A stretch of 64,000 nt of DNA from Streptomyces sp. NBC_01232 (GTDB taxonomy: Bacteria; Actinomycetota; Actinomycetes; Streptomycetales; Streptomycetaceae). The notes beneath the pieces were generated by a model. It was not told the DNA's origin. It did no database searches and worked only from the letters and a program-made list of their open reading frames with translations. Made by a program: the position numbers and the translations under genes. The stretch lies in NCBI RefSeq assembly GCF_035989885.1, contig NZ_CP108518.1, positions 2,422,501 through 2,486,500 on the forward strand. Reading direction: 5' to 3'. This document shows, piece by piece, positions 35,022 through 46,832 of this stretch (the stretch's first letter is position 1; every line of letters begins with the position of its first letter).

Positions 35022-36242
35022 TCAGGCCACTGCGGACTTCAGCGGGACCGAGGGGTCGCCGGCCTTGGCCGGGTCGAGAGGGACGGCCGTCTCGATGAGC
35101 TTGCGGCCCTGCGCCAGGTCGCGGGGGCGTCCCACGGCCAGGACGGCGACCAGGACTCCGTCCCGGAGCCAGCACACCGACCAGGAGGGGCCGGCCGGGT
35201 CGCCGCGCAGGAGCAGGGTGTCGGCCTCACCGTGGTGTCCGGCGTACTGCACGAAGCGCCCGAACTGCTCCGACCAGAAGTACGGCACCGGGTCGTAGAC
35301 CTGGGCCTGCTCCCCGGCCAGAATGTTCGCCGCGACCGTCCGCGGCCCCTGGAGCGCGTTGTCCCAGTGGTGCACGAGCAGCCGCTTCCCGTACCGCCCG
35401 GACGGGAAGGAGGCGCAGTCGCCGACCGCGTACACCCCGGGCAGGGAGGTACGCAGGTACGCGTCCGTGGTGATCGAGCCGTCGGGTCCGCGCTCCACCG
35501 CGGTCCCGGCGAGCCAGCCGGTGGCGGGACGCGCGCCGATGCCCACCACCACCGCGCCGGCGGGCAGGACGCGCCCGTCCGCCAACAGGACCCGGCCCTC
35601 CTCGATCCCGGCGACCTTCGCCCCGGTGATCAGCTCGGCGCCGGCCTCCTCGTACCAGCGCGCCATCGGCCCGGCGACCTCGGCGGGCATCGCCCCCGCC
35701 AGCACCCGGTCCGCCGCCTCGACCACGGTGACCTCACAGCCGGCCTCGCGGGCGGCGGTGGCGAACTCGGCGCCGATCCAGCCGGCCCCGACGACCACGG
35801 TCCGGGGCGCCGTCGCCAGCACCGGGCGCAGCCGGGCCGCGTCGTCCAGCGTGCGCAGCAGGTGGACGCCCGGGACGCCCTCGGTCCCGGGCAGGGTCAG
35901 GGGCTGCGCGCCGGTCGCCAGGACGAGCACGCCGTACGGGACCGGTCCCGCCTCGGTGTCCAGCTCGTGGTCGGCGGCGCGCAGTCCGGTGACCTCGGTG
36001 CCGAGCCTGAGGTCGATGTCGAGCCCTTCGAAGTCCACGTCGAAGGCGGAGTCCTCGGCCTTGCCGAGGAGGACCGCCTTGGACAGCGGGGGCCGGTCGT
36101 AGGGCTGGTGGGGTTCGGCTCCCAGCAGGGTCACCGGGCCGGTGAAGCCCTGTTCGCGCAGGGCGACCGCGGTCTGCACCCCGGCCATTCCGGCGCCGAC
36201 GATCACGACGCCGCGCTGATTCTGTTCCGTCTGCTCGCTCAC
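35022..36242 (-). CDS. NAD(P)/FAD-dependent ferredoxin/rubredoxin reductase-like protein
   Basis: A 406-residue pyridine-nucleotide-disulfide-type flavoprotein without the redox disulfide. FAD motif GVVIVGAGMAGVQTAVALRE is at residues 11-30, EPHQPYDRPPLSKAVLLG follows, then the NAD motif VVVGAGWIGAEFATAAREAG near 150 and the FAD block GVYAVGDCASFPSGRYGKRL near 280. HHWDNALQGPRTVAANILAG is typical of rubredoxin/ferredoxin reductases. The partner protein is not encoded nearby. It is divergent from the TPP riboswitch, with 190 bp between the two coding regions. Confidence 0.9.
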   Translation of the reverse strand: MSEQTEQNQRGVVIVGAGMAGVQTAVALREQGFTGPVTLLGAEPHQPYDRPPLSKAVLLGKAEDSAFDVDFEGLDIDLRLGTEVTGLRAADHELDTEAGPVPYGVLVLATGAQPLTLPGTEGVPGVHLLRTLDDAARLRPVLATAPRTVVVGAGWIGAEFATAAREAGCEVTVVEAADRVLAGAMPAEVAGPMARWYEEAGAELITGAKVAGIEEGRVLLADGRVLPAGAVVVGIGARPATGWLAGTAVERGPDGSITTDAYLRTSLPGVYAVGDCASFPSGRYGKRLLVHHWDNALQGPRTVAANILAGEQAQVYDPVPYFWSEQFGRFVQYAGHHGEADTLLLRGDPAGPSWSVCWLRDGVLVAVLAVGRPRDLAQGRKLIETAVPLDPAKAGDPSVPLKSAVA

Positions 36243-36328
36243 CCGGCCACCCTAATCATCTGACGCTCCGTCAGGAATAGGTGCCGCCTTACCCGCCCTC
36301 CACGGCCGGGTTAGTCTGGCCACCGTAC

Positions 36329-36421
36329 CTATCGCGGGAGTCCGGCGCACCGGGCTGAGAGGGAGGCTGGCCGGCCTCCGACCGTACGAACCTGATCCGG
36401 GTCATGCCGGCGAAGGGAGGG
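36329..36421 (+). promoter_or_regulatory. TPP riboswitch (THI element)
   Basis: Conserved thi-box sequences are present in order: CACCGGGCTGAGAGGGAGGC (36349-36368) and GACCGTACGAACCTGATCCG (36380-36399), followed by GGGTCATGCCGGCGAAGGGA. These form the P2/P3 pyrimidine-sensor and P4/P5 pyrophosphate-sensor helices. The last bases (AGGGAGG) double as the ribosome site of thiO, so control is probably at translation. A -10-like TTAGTC lies at 36311-36316. Confidence 0.96.
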
Positions 36422-36432
36422 GCTGGACGCCC

Positions 36433-38617
<2,185 letters not shown>

Positions 38618-38722
38618 GGGGGCGGGGCGAAGGCGAAGGGCGGGGCGGGAGAGCGGGGTCGGTCGGTGGGGCGGGCTTCGGGGGCGGCGGGAGCCGCTGG
38701 GGCGGTGGTCTGGGATGTGTAT

Positions 38723-38873
38723 GGGGGTTTCCCGTCAGTCTCATCGTCTCTCCGGTTCGGGCCGGCCCCTCAAGGGCGCTCCTCCTTCGTCGTCGCGTCG
38801 CTGCGCGATGGCCTTCGGCCACCCTTGACCGACCGTCCCGCCCCGGACATACGAAGACTGCCGGGAAACCCCC
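38723..38873. repeat. MITE-like element copy 1 with 18-bp terminal inverted repeats
   Basis: A 151-bp segment bounded by GGGGGTTTCCCGTCAGTC (38723-38740) and GACTGCCGGGAAACCCCC (38856-38873), which are inverted copies with one mismatch. The interior is not coding. Confidence 0.65.
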
Positions 38874-39596
38874 AAAGGAACGGGCCGGGCATTCCTTTAA
38901 GGGGCGGGGCGGCCGGAGAAGCCCTGCCCGGTCGGGGGAAGGCACATCCCAGAGGCGGGGCCCATCCCGCACACCGGCCGGGACGGGGGTAGCGCAGCAA
39001 ATCGCTACGCGCTCCTCATCCTTTAGCGTCTCCAGCCCGTCTTGGGCCGTACATAGGCCGCCCACGGACCTCGGTCCGTCTCACGAGATGCGTCCGACGA
39101 CCGTCCGGGGCCGTTGAACGGGATTGACGGCTGATTCCCCGGCTATTTCGTCGTGGATCCGGGTCAGGGCAAAAGTGACATCGCACACCCATCATCAAAC
39201 AGGGGCAATTGGGGCAAACCACCAGCCTTTTGGGTCGCCGACGCACGCTGACCCGACTCCACGACGGAATGGCCGCTGTCAGACGTCTTTCCACCCCGGA
39301 CAGCCCTCGGACGCCCTCCATGAGGGGCACTGGGGACTCTTGGGCGGCCTATGACCAGCTCCAGACGGTCGCCGGACGCATCTCGTGAGACGAACCGAGG
39401 GCGTGGGCGGCCTATGTCCAGCCCCGGACGGTCGTCGGACGCTGAGACGTGCGGAGCGCGTAGCGATGGGAGGCGCTACCCCCGACCCGGCCGGTATTGC
39501 GCATGGGCCCCGCCTCGGGGAAGTGCCCCTTCCTCCGACCGGGCAGGGCATCTCCGACCGCCCCGTCCCTGTCTTGATGGCCCGGCCCGTTCCTTT

Positions 39597-39745
39597 GGGG
39601 GTTTCCCGGCAGTCTTCGTATGTCCGGGGCGGGACGGGCGGTCAAGGGTGGAGCGCAGCGACATCGCGTAGCGACGCGACCGTAGGGAGCGCCCTTGAGG
39701 GGCCGGCCCGACACGGAGAGACGATGGGACTGACGGGAAACCCCC
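39597..39745. repeat. MITE-like element copy 2, inverted relative to copy 1
   Basis: A 149-bp segment bounded by GGGGGTTTCCCGGCAGTC (39597-39614) and GACTGACGGGAAACCCCC (39728-39745). Its interior is the reverse complement of copy 1 with scattered changes. Confidence 0.65.
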
Positions 39746-39971
39746 ATACGCATCTCCGATGCCGGTCGATGAGATCCCGCACACAGAAGCCGCCCCGCCC
39801 CTGTCCGGCCCCGCCCTCCGCCACCCCCGCCGCCGAAGCCGCCCCGCGTCCGTCCGGCCCCGGCCCACCAGGGCCCGCCTTCCAGAACCACCCCTCGCCC
39901 GGCACCCCGCCCCCACGTCACAGCTGCGCTGCAAGCCGCCCCGCCCAGGACGGCGCCTGCGGCGCGGCTCG

Positions 39972-39977
39972 TAGAAT
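39972..39977 (+). promoter_or_regulatory. -10 element of probable leaderless kinase transcript
   Basis: TAGAAT, a good TANNNT match, ends 6 nt before the GTG start of the kinase gene. There is no Shine-Dalgarno sequence, so the mRNA most likely begins at the start codon. Confidence 0.6.
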
Positions 39978-39983
39978 CGGCGG

Positions 39984-41903
<1,920 letters not shown>

Positions 41904-41906
41904 CTC

Positions 41907-42770
41907 GTGGTGCTGCGCAATCCAGTGGGCGGGCACGTCCCCGTGGCCGGTGGGCTCGCCTCGGTCGGGCTGCCCTACGCCCGGGAGATGGGCGCGGAGG
42001 CCGTCCAGGTCTTCGTCGCCAATCCGCGCGGCTGGGCCACCCCGGTCGGCAGTCCCGCGCAGGACGAACGGTTCCGGGCGGAGTGCGCGGCCGAGTCGAT
42101 CCCGGCGTACGTGCACGCCCCGTACCTGATCAACTTCGGCTCGCACACCGAGGCGACCGTGGAGAAGTCGGTGGAGTCCCTGCGCCACTCGCTGCGCCGC
42201 GGGCGTGAGATCGGTGCGCTCGGGGTGGTCGTGCACACCGGGTCGGCGACCGGGGGCCGGCCGCGGGAGGTGGCGTACGCGCAGATCAGGGAGCACCTGC
42301 TGCCGCTGCTGGACGAGCTGACGCACGACGACGACCCGTTCCTGCTGCTGGAGTCGACGGCCGGGCAGGGCTCCTCGCTGTGCTCGCACGCCGAGGACTT
42401 CGGCCCGTACTTCGACGCGCTCGACCGCCATCCGAAGCTGGGCATCTGCCTGGACACCTGCCACATCTTCGCGGCGGGTCACGACCTGGCGGAGCCGGGC
42501 GGGACGAAGCTGATGCTGGACCTGCTGGTGGACACGGTGGGCGAGGGCCGGCTGAAGCTGGTCCACGCGAACGACTCCAAGGAGGGCGTCGGCGCCCACA
42601 AGGACCGGCACGCGAACATCGGCCAGGGGCACATCGGCAGGGACGCCTTCGCCGAGCTGATCACGCATCCCGCGATGGACGGCGTACCCCTGATCATCGA
42701 GACGCCGGGGGGCAAGGAAGGGCATGCGGCGGACGTGGCGCTGCTGAAGGAGCTGCGCAGCTCGCAGTGA
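41907..42770 (+). CDS. nfo: Deoxyribonuclease IV (AP endonuclease, Nfo family)
   Basis: A 287-residue TIM-barrel metalloenzyme cutting 5' to abasic sites in base-excision repair. Metal-ligand blocks: GGHVPVAGGLA at the N-terminus, YVHAPYLINFGSHTEATVEK, GVVVHTGSATGG, LLLESTAGQGSSLCSHAEDF, LGICLDTCHIFAAGHDL, LVHANDSKEGVGAHKDRHAN and GQGHIGRDAF. Starts at a GTG 3 bp after the kinase stop, so both share the leaderless kinase promoter. Confidence 0.95.
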   Translation: MVLRNPVGGHVPVAGGLASVGLPYAREMGAEAVQVFVANPRGWATPVGSPAQDERFRAECAAESIPAYVHAPYLINFGSHTEATVEKSVESLRHSLRRGREIGALGVVVHTGSATGGRPREVAYAQIREHLLPLLDELTHDDDPFLLLESTAGQGSSLCSHAEDFGPYFDALDRHPKLGICLDTCHIFAAGHDLAEPGGTKLMLDLLVDTVGEGRLKLVHANDSKEGVGAHKDRHANIGQGHIGRDAFAELITHPAMDGVPLIIETPGGKEGHAADVALLKELRSSQ

Positions 42771-42788
42771 TCCACTGACTCCTTGAGG

Positions 42789-42808
42789 AATACCCCAGGG
42801 GGGTATAC
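42789..42808. promoter_or_regulatory. CsoR-type copper operator
   Basis: ATACCCC-AGG-GGGGTAT, an inverted repeat with 7-bp arms, matches the G/C-tract-flanked operator of copper-responsive CsoR in actinobacteria. It lies about 55 bp before the start of the His-rich DUF4396 gene. Confidence 0.75.
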
Positions 42809-42860
42809 GGTTCGGTCATAACGACGGACCGCTACCCGGCGTTCCCACGAGGGGGTTGTC

Positions 42861-43412
42861 ATGGAGCAGAAGCACGAGGGCCACGAAGGTCACGAGGGCC
42901 ACCAGCACCACGGGCACGAGCAGCACGGGCACGAGCAGCACCAGGTACACGGCCACGCACACGGCGCCGGCGGACCGGTCAGCTGGGGCATGGCCGCCCG
43001 GGCCACCCTCCACTGCCTCACCGGATGCGCCATCGGCGAGGTGCTCGGCATGGTCATCGGTACCGCGCTGGGCTGGGGGAACGTCCAGACGATGATCCTG
43101 GCGATCATCCTCGCGTTCTTCTTCGGCTACGCGCTCACCCTGCGGGGGGTCCTCGCCGCAGGTGTTGACCTGCGTACGGCCATCCGGGTGGCTCTGGCCG
43201 CCGACACCCTCTCGATCGCCGTCATGGAGCTGATCGACAACGGGGTGATCGCCCTGTGGCCCGGCGCGATGGACGCACACCTGTCGGATCCGCTGTTCTG
43301 GATCGTCCTGGCGATCGCGCTCGCGGCCGCCTTCGTGATCACGACCCCGGTCAACAAGTGGATGATCGGCCGCGGCAAGGGGCACGCGGTCGTGCACCAG
43401 TACCACCACTGA
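42861..43412 (+). CDS. His-rich DUF4396 membrane protein, probable copper-responsive
   Basis: A 183-residue protein. Residues 1-36 are dominated by His, Glu and Gly (HEGHEGHEGHQHHGHEQHGH), a probable metal-binding tail. A DUF4396 domain with four hydrophobic segments follows: LHCLTGCAIGEVLGMVIGTA, MILAIILAFFFGYALTL, ALAADTLSIAVMELIDNGVI and DPLFWIVLAIALAAAFVITT. The CsoR-type box upstream and the His tail suggest a role in copper handling; transport direction is unknown. The start ATG follows GAGGGGG. Confidence 0.85.
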   Translation: MEQKHEGHEGHEGHQHHGHEQHGHEQHQVHGHAHGAGGPVSWGMAARATLHCLTGCAIGEVLGMVIGTALGWGNVQTMILAIILAFFFGYALTLRGVLAAGVDLRTAIRVALAADTLSIAVMELIDNGVIALWPGAMDAHLSDPLFWIVLAIALAAAFVITTPVNKWMIGRGKGHAVVHQYHH

Positions 43413-43456
43413 GCGGCCACCACCGGGCGGCCGTCGGGTGAGCGCCGGGGCGCCCC

Positions 43457-44089
43457 CTACAGTTCGGGGCCCTCCCCGGGCTCCTCCTGGTACGAGTAGC
43501 GCTGCTCGCGCCACGGGTCGCCGATGTTGTGGTAGCCGCGCTCCTCCCAGAAGCCCCGGCGGTCGGCGGTCATGTACTCGATGCCGCGGACCCACTTGGG
43601 GCCCTTCCAGGCGTACAGGTGCGGAACCACCAGCCGCACCGGGAAACCGTGTTCGGCGGTGAGCAGTTCACCGCCCTCATGGGTGGCGAAAACGGTCCGC
43701 TCGGAGGCGAAGTCGGCCAGCCGGAGGTTGGAGCTGAAGCCGTACTCGGCCCACACCATCACGTGCGTGACCTGCGGTGCGGGCGGCGCCAGGGCGAGGA
43801 CCTCACGGGCGAGCACACCGCCCCATTCGGCGCCCTGCATGCTGAACTTCGTGACGCAGTGCAGATCTGCCACGACGGAGTCGAACGGCAGGGCCGTGAA
43901 CTCCTCGTGGTTCCAGCAGTGCTTGTCCCCGTCGGCCGTCGCGCCGAAGACGCGGAACTCCCAGCGGTCCGGCTTGAACTTGGGTACGGGCCCGTAATGG
44001 GTGACCGGCCAGCCCCTCTGCAACCGCTGCCCCGGTGGAAGCTCCAGCTGCTCTGCTCCCGGAGATTCCCGGCTTTCCGGCTGACCCAT
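43457..44089 (-). CDS. Sulfite-oxidase-like molybdopterin oxidoreductase
   Basis: A 210-residue protein with only the Mo-cofactor domain of the sulfite oxidase/YedY family. The molybdenum-ligating Cys is in VVADLHCVTKFSM (near residue 78). PVRLVVPHLYAWKGPKWVRG and FWEERGYHNIGDPWREQRYS are family blocks. No Tat or signal peptide is evident, so it is probably cytoplasmic, unlike E. coli MsrP. Substrate unknown. It is convergent with the DUF4396 gene. Confidence 0.88.
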   Translation of the reverse strand: MGQPESRESPGAEQLELPPGQRLQRGWPVTHYGPVPKFKPDRWEFRVFGATADGDKHCWNHEEFTALPFDSVVADLHCVTKFSMQGAEWGGVLAREVLALAPPAPQVTHVMVWAEYGFSSNLRLADFASERTVFATHEGGELLTAEHGFPVRLVVPHLYAWKGPKWVRGIEYMTADRRGFWEERGYHNIGDPWREQRYSYQEEPGEGPEL

Positions 44090-44220
44090 GAGTCCATGGT
44101 GACAGACTGGGCAGGGTGGTCATGACCAGGTCTGGGCCGATTCGGGCAAGTCACGGCAACTCCCACTAAGGAGGCACTTACTGGACGGCCCTCAGTGGCG
44201 GTGCAAGGATGCGCGCACAT

Positions 44221-44251
44221 CCCCCAGTTACGGCTGGGAGGTGCCCCCAGC
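44221..44251 (+). repeat. Two-state hairpin repeat in the bfr leader
   Basis: CCCCCAGTTACGGCTGGGAG followed by GTGCCCCCAGC. GCTGGGAGGTGCCCCCAGC (44233-44251) folds as one stem, while CCAG-N6-CTGG (44224-44237) is a competing stem. A near-identical element lies in the leader of the SRPBCC gene at 60063-60091 (minus). Confidence 0.65.
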
Positions 44252-44289
44252 CCCGTCATTGATGACATTGCCTGGAAGGAGCCTCTGCG

Positions 44290-44766
44290 ATGCAGGGCGA
44301 CCCCGAGGTCCTTGAGTTTCTGAACGAGCAGCTGACCGGCGAGCTGACGGCCATCAACCAGTACTGGCTGCACTACCGCATCCAGGACAACAAGGGCTGG
44401 ACCAAGCTCGCCAAGTACACGCGTGAAGAGTCCATCGATGAGATGAAGCACGCGGACAAGATCACCGAGCGCATCCTGATGCTCGACGGCCTCCCGAACT
44501 ACCAGCGCCTCTTCCACGTGCGCGTCGGGCAGACGCTCACGGAGATGTTCCAGGCGGACCGCCAGGTCGAGGTCGAGGCCATCGACCGGCTCAAGCGGGG
44601 CATCGAGGTCATGCGCGGCAAGGGCGACATCACCTCGGCCCGGCTCTTCGAGGAGATCCTGGAGGACGAGGAGCACCACATCGACTACCTCGACACCCAG
44701 CTGGAGCTCATTGAGTCCATGGGCGAGCCGCTCTACATCTCACAGCTGATCGAGCAGCCGAGCTGA
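44290..44766 (+). CDS. bfr: Bacterioferritin
   Basis: A 158-residue ferritin-fold iron store that forms 24-mers. Ferroxidase ligands Glu18, Glu51, His54, Glu94, Glu127 and His130 are all in place, and Met52, the axial haem ligand, is in SIDEMKHADK. GGAAGGAG precedes the ATG. It is convergent with bfd, and the two-state hairpin repeat lies 39 nt upstream. Confidence 0.97.
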   Translation: MQGDPEVLEFLNEQLTGELTAINQYWLHYRIQDNKGWTKLAKYTREESIDEMKHADKITERILMLDGLPNYQRLFHVRVGQTLTEMFQADRQVEVEAIDRLKRGIEVMRGKGDITSARLFEEILEDEEHHIDYLDTQLELIESMGEPLYISQLIEQPS

Positions 44767-44795
44767 CCCCTCAGGGCTTCCGGGCCTCGGAACCT

Positions 44796-45053
44796 CTAGG
44801 CCGCTTCCGCCAGCTCCGCCGAACGGCTCGAACCCGGGTCCGCGGCGAGCACGGCCGCCGCCTCGCCCTTCTCCAGCAGCTCCCGGCGCGGGCACGCCCC
44901 ACGGCCGAGGATGCCCTGGATGGTGCGTACGCACGAACCGCAGTCGGTGCCGGCCTTCGTGGCCGAGGCGATCTGGCGCGGGGTGCAGGCCCCGGCAGCC
45001 GCGTGCTCCTTGACCTGCTTGTCGGTGATCCCGAAGCAAGAGCAGACGTACAC
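44796..45053 (-). CDS. bfd: Bacterioferritin-associated ferredoxin (Bfd)
   Basis: A small [2Fe-2S] protein of the BFD family that reduces bacterioferritin to release iron. Cluster cysteines: CSCF near the N-terminus and DCGSCV about 35 residues later (four Cys total in the C-x-C...C-x-x-C pattern). I use the GTG at 45053 (85 residues), because GGAGGTG lies 6 nt upstream; a GTG at 45062 falls inside that site. The Ala/Glu-rich C-terminus is longer than E. coli Bfd. Two iron boxes lie upstream, so it is probably induced by iron starvation. Confidence 0.93.
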   Translation of the reverse strand: MYVCSCFGITDKQVKEHAAAGACTPRQIASATKAGTDCGSCVRTIQGILGRGACPRRELLEKGEAAAVLAADPGSSRSAELAEAA

Positions 45054-45106
45054 GCGGTTCACCTCCCAGGGCGGAATGGTTCTGCGGTTCGGCGAGCCAT
45101 CCCCAT

Positions 45107-45151
45107 TTCGGTGAGGCTTACCTAACCGTACCCAAAGTTAGGGTGACCTAA
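45107..45151. promoter_or_regulatory. Two iron boxes (DmdR/IdeR type) upstream of bfd
   Basis: The 19-bp TTCGGTGAGGCTTACCTAA at 45107-45125 matches the DtxR-family iron-box consensus at most positions, and a shorter TTAGGGTGACCTAA palindrome follows at 45138-45151. Both lie 55-100 bp before bfd, where an iron-loaded repressor would block its transcription. Confidence 0.75.
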
Positions 45152-45161
45152 AAGCCCTGGA

Positions 45162-45208
45162 TACGACAGTGGGGCGCGGATCACATCGATCCGCGCCCCA
45201 CTGTCGTA
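45162..45208 (-). terminator. aroH terminator
   Basis: A perfect 20-bp stem (TACGACAGTGGGGCGCGGAT and its complement) with a 7-nt loop, 20 bp after the aroH stop. It also insulates the bfd promoter from aroH transcription. Confidence 0.9.
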
Positions 45209-45227
45209 CGAAGGTACTGACTGATCC

Positions 45228-46583
45228 CTACTGGTCGCGGTACATCTCGGCGACCAGGAACGCCAGGTCCAGGGACTGGCTGCGGTTGAGCCGCGGGTCG
45301 CAGGCCGTCTCGTAGCGCTGGTGCAGGTCGTCGACGAAGATCTCGTCGCCGCCGCCCACGCACTCGGTGACGTCGTCACCGGTGAGCTCGACGTGGATGC
45401 CGCCCGGGTGGGTGCCCAGCGCCTTGTGGACCTCGAAGAAGCCCTTGACCTCGTCGAGCACGTCGTCGAAACGGCGCGTCTTGTGGCCGGAGGCCGCCTC
45501 GAAGGTGTTGCCGTGCATCGGGTCGGTGACCCAGGCGACGGTCGCACCGGACGCGGTGACCTTCTCGACCAGCTCGGGGAGCTTGTCGCGGACCTTGTCG
45601 GCGCCCATGCGGACGACGAAGGTCAGCCGGCCCGGCTCGCGCTCGGGGTCCAGGCGGTCGATGTAGGTCAGCGCCTCGTCCACCGAGGTGGTGGGGCCGA
45701 GCTTGATGCCGATCGGGTTGGCGATCTGCGAGCAGAACTCGATGTGCGCGTGGTCCAGCTGACGGGTGCGCTCACCGACCCAGACCATGTGGCCGGAGGT
45801 GTCGTACAGCTTGCCGGTACGCGAGTCGGTGCGGGTCAGCGCGCCTTCGTAGTCGAGCAGCAGCGCCTCGTGGGAGGCGTAGAACTCGACGGCCTTGAAC
45901 TCGGCCGGGTCGGTGCCGCACGCCTTCATGAAGTTCAGGGCGTTGTCGATCTCCCGGGCGAGCTGCTCGTAGCGCTGGCCGGAGGGGCTCGACTTCACGA
46001 AGTCCTGGTTCCAGGCGTGCACCTGGCGCAGGTCGGCGTAACCACCGGTGGTGAAGGCGCGCACCAGGTTGAGGGTCGAGGCGGACGCGTTGTACATCCG
46101 CTTCAGCCGCTCGGGGTCCGGGATCCGGGCCTCTTCGGTGAAGGCGAAGCCGTTGACGGAGTCGCCGCGGTAGGTCGGCAGGGTGACGCCGTCGCGGGTC
46201 TCGGTGTCCTTGGAGCGCGGCTTGGAGTACTGGCCCGCGATACGGCCGACCTTGACGACGGGCACGGAGGCGGCGTAGGTCAGGACGGCGCTCATCTGGA
46301 GCAGCGTCTTCAGCTTGGCGCGGATGTGGTCGGCGGAGACGCCGTCGAAGGCCTCGGCACAGTCGCCGCCCTGAAGGAGGAACGCCTCGCCCTTGGCGAC
46401 GGCTCCCAGACGGGCGCGCAGCTGGTCGCATTCACCCGCGAAAACGAGCGGGGGATACGACTCGAGGTCCGCGACGACAGCGCGCAGGGCCTCGGCATCG
46501 GGGTACGAAGGCTGCTGCGCCGCGGGAAGGTCTCGCCAGGTCGCCTTGGCGGCGGGGGCTTGGGTTTCAGCGTTCACGGTCAC
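45228..46583 (-). CDS. aroH: Class II DAHP synthase (3-deoxy-7-phosphoheptulonate synthase)
   Basis: A 451-residue plant-type DAHP synthase, first step of the shikimate pathway. Motifs: FAGECDQLRARLG, FLLQGGDCAEAFDGV, VVKVGRIAGQYSKPRSKDTE, HMVWVGERTRQLDHAH, WVTDPMHGNTFEA and GIHVELTGDDVTECVGGG. I place the start at the GTG at 46583 (MTVNAETQA): a TAATGT -10 ends 7 nt upstream, indicating a leaderless mRNA. It is divergent from trpL-trpEG, pairing the entry and the branch enzyme of Trp synthesis. Confidence 0.96.
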   Translation of the reverse strand: MTVNAETQAPAAKATWRDLPAAQQPSYPDAEALRAVVADLESYPPLVFAGECDQLRARLGAVAKGEAFLLQGGDCAEAFDGVSADHIRAKLKTLLQMSAVLTYAASVPVVKVGRIAGQYSKPRSKDTETRDGVTLPTYRGDSVNGFAFTEEARIPDPERLKRMYNASASTLNLVRAFTTGGYADLRQVHAWNQDFVKSSPSGQRYEQLAREIDNALNFMKACGTDPAEFKAVEFYASHEALLLDYEGALTRTDSRTGKLYDTSGHMVWVGERTRQLDHAHIEFCSQIANPIGIKLGPTTSVDEALTYIDRLDPEREPGRLTFVVRMGADKVRDKLPELVEKVTASGATVAWVTDPMHGNTFEAASGHKTRRFDDVLDEVKGFFEVHKALGTHPGGIHVELTGDDVTECVGGGDEIFVDDLHQRYETACDPRLNRSQSLDLAFLVAEMYRDQ

Positions 46584-46590
46584 CTCGTAC

Positions 46591-46596
46591 ACATTA
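46591..46596 (-). promoter_or_regulatory. -10 element of leaderless aroH transcript
   Basis: TAATGT on the minus strand ends 7 nt before the GTG at 46583, the same geometry as at trpL on the other strand. Confidence 0.6.
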
Positions 46597-46735
46597 CGGC
46601 GTCACAGGCCGCGTTCGGCCCCCCGCCCACAACGTGAGACGAACCGGCTCAAAGGTTCCGGGCGCCCAGCGGAACGGAATCCATGGTTCAGCCCACGCCG
46701 TGAGACGGATCCTGCGCCGCGGGACCGCCCTGGGC

Positions 46736-46741
46736 TAAGGT
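46736..46741 (+). promoter_or_regulatory. -10 element of leaderless trpL transcript
   Basis: TAAGGT ends exactly 7 nt before the trpL ATG; no ribosome site lies between. Confidence 0.6.
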
Positions 46742-46748
46742 GGCGGCC

Positions 46749-46817
46749 ATGTACGCGCTCTCGCACCAGAACTGGTGGTGGCCCGCTCCCGGCGGTCCAC
46801 TTCTCGCGCGTACCTGA
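46749..46817 (+). CDS. trpL: trp leader peptide with three consecutive Trp codons
   Basis: A 22-residue reading frame MYALSHQNWWWPAPGGPLLA plus RT, too short for routine gene calling. TGG-TGG-TGG at codons 9-11 is the hallmark of a tryptophan attenuation leader. A terminator hairpin lies 15 nt after its stop. Ribosomes stalled at the Trp codons would let an antiterminator form and allow transcription of the anthranilate synthase gene. Confidence 0.92.
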   Translation: MYALSHQNWWWPAPGGPLLART

Positions 46818-46832
46818 AGACACGCACGACGC

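Larger units (their letters stand above)
38715..39753. repeat. Giant imperfect palindrome (~1.04 kb) filling the thiG-kinase gap
   Basis: Left arm (about 38715-39167) and right arm (about 39248-39753) are inverted copies around a centre near 39234, with an ~80-bp unpaired centre. Matching landmarks: GGGGGTTTCCCG(T)CAGTC at 38723 pairs with its complement ending 39745, CATAGGCCGCCC at 39052-39063 pairs with GGGCGGCCTATG at 39405-39416, and CGTCGTGGA at 39149 pairs with TCCACGACG at 39258. The right arm has a 63-bp tandem duplication (units starting 39342 and 39405). Short open frames in it are mirror images and show no gene-like codon bias. The flanks 38618-38714 and 39754-39971 are G/C-rich with nothing recognisable. 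Confidence 0.85.

Noticed and set aside
38666..39921. Several short open frames in the palindrome
   Set aside because: They come in mirror-image pairs from the two arms (for example GRPLKGAP-type strings), have no ribosome sites, and lack gene-like codon use.
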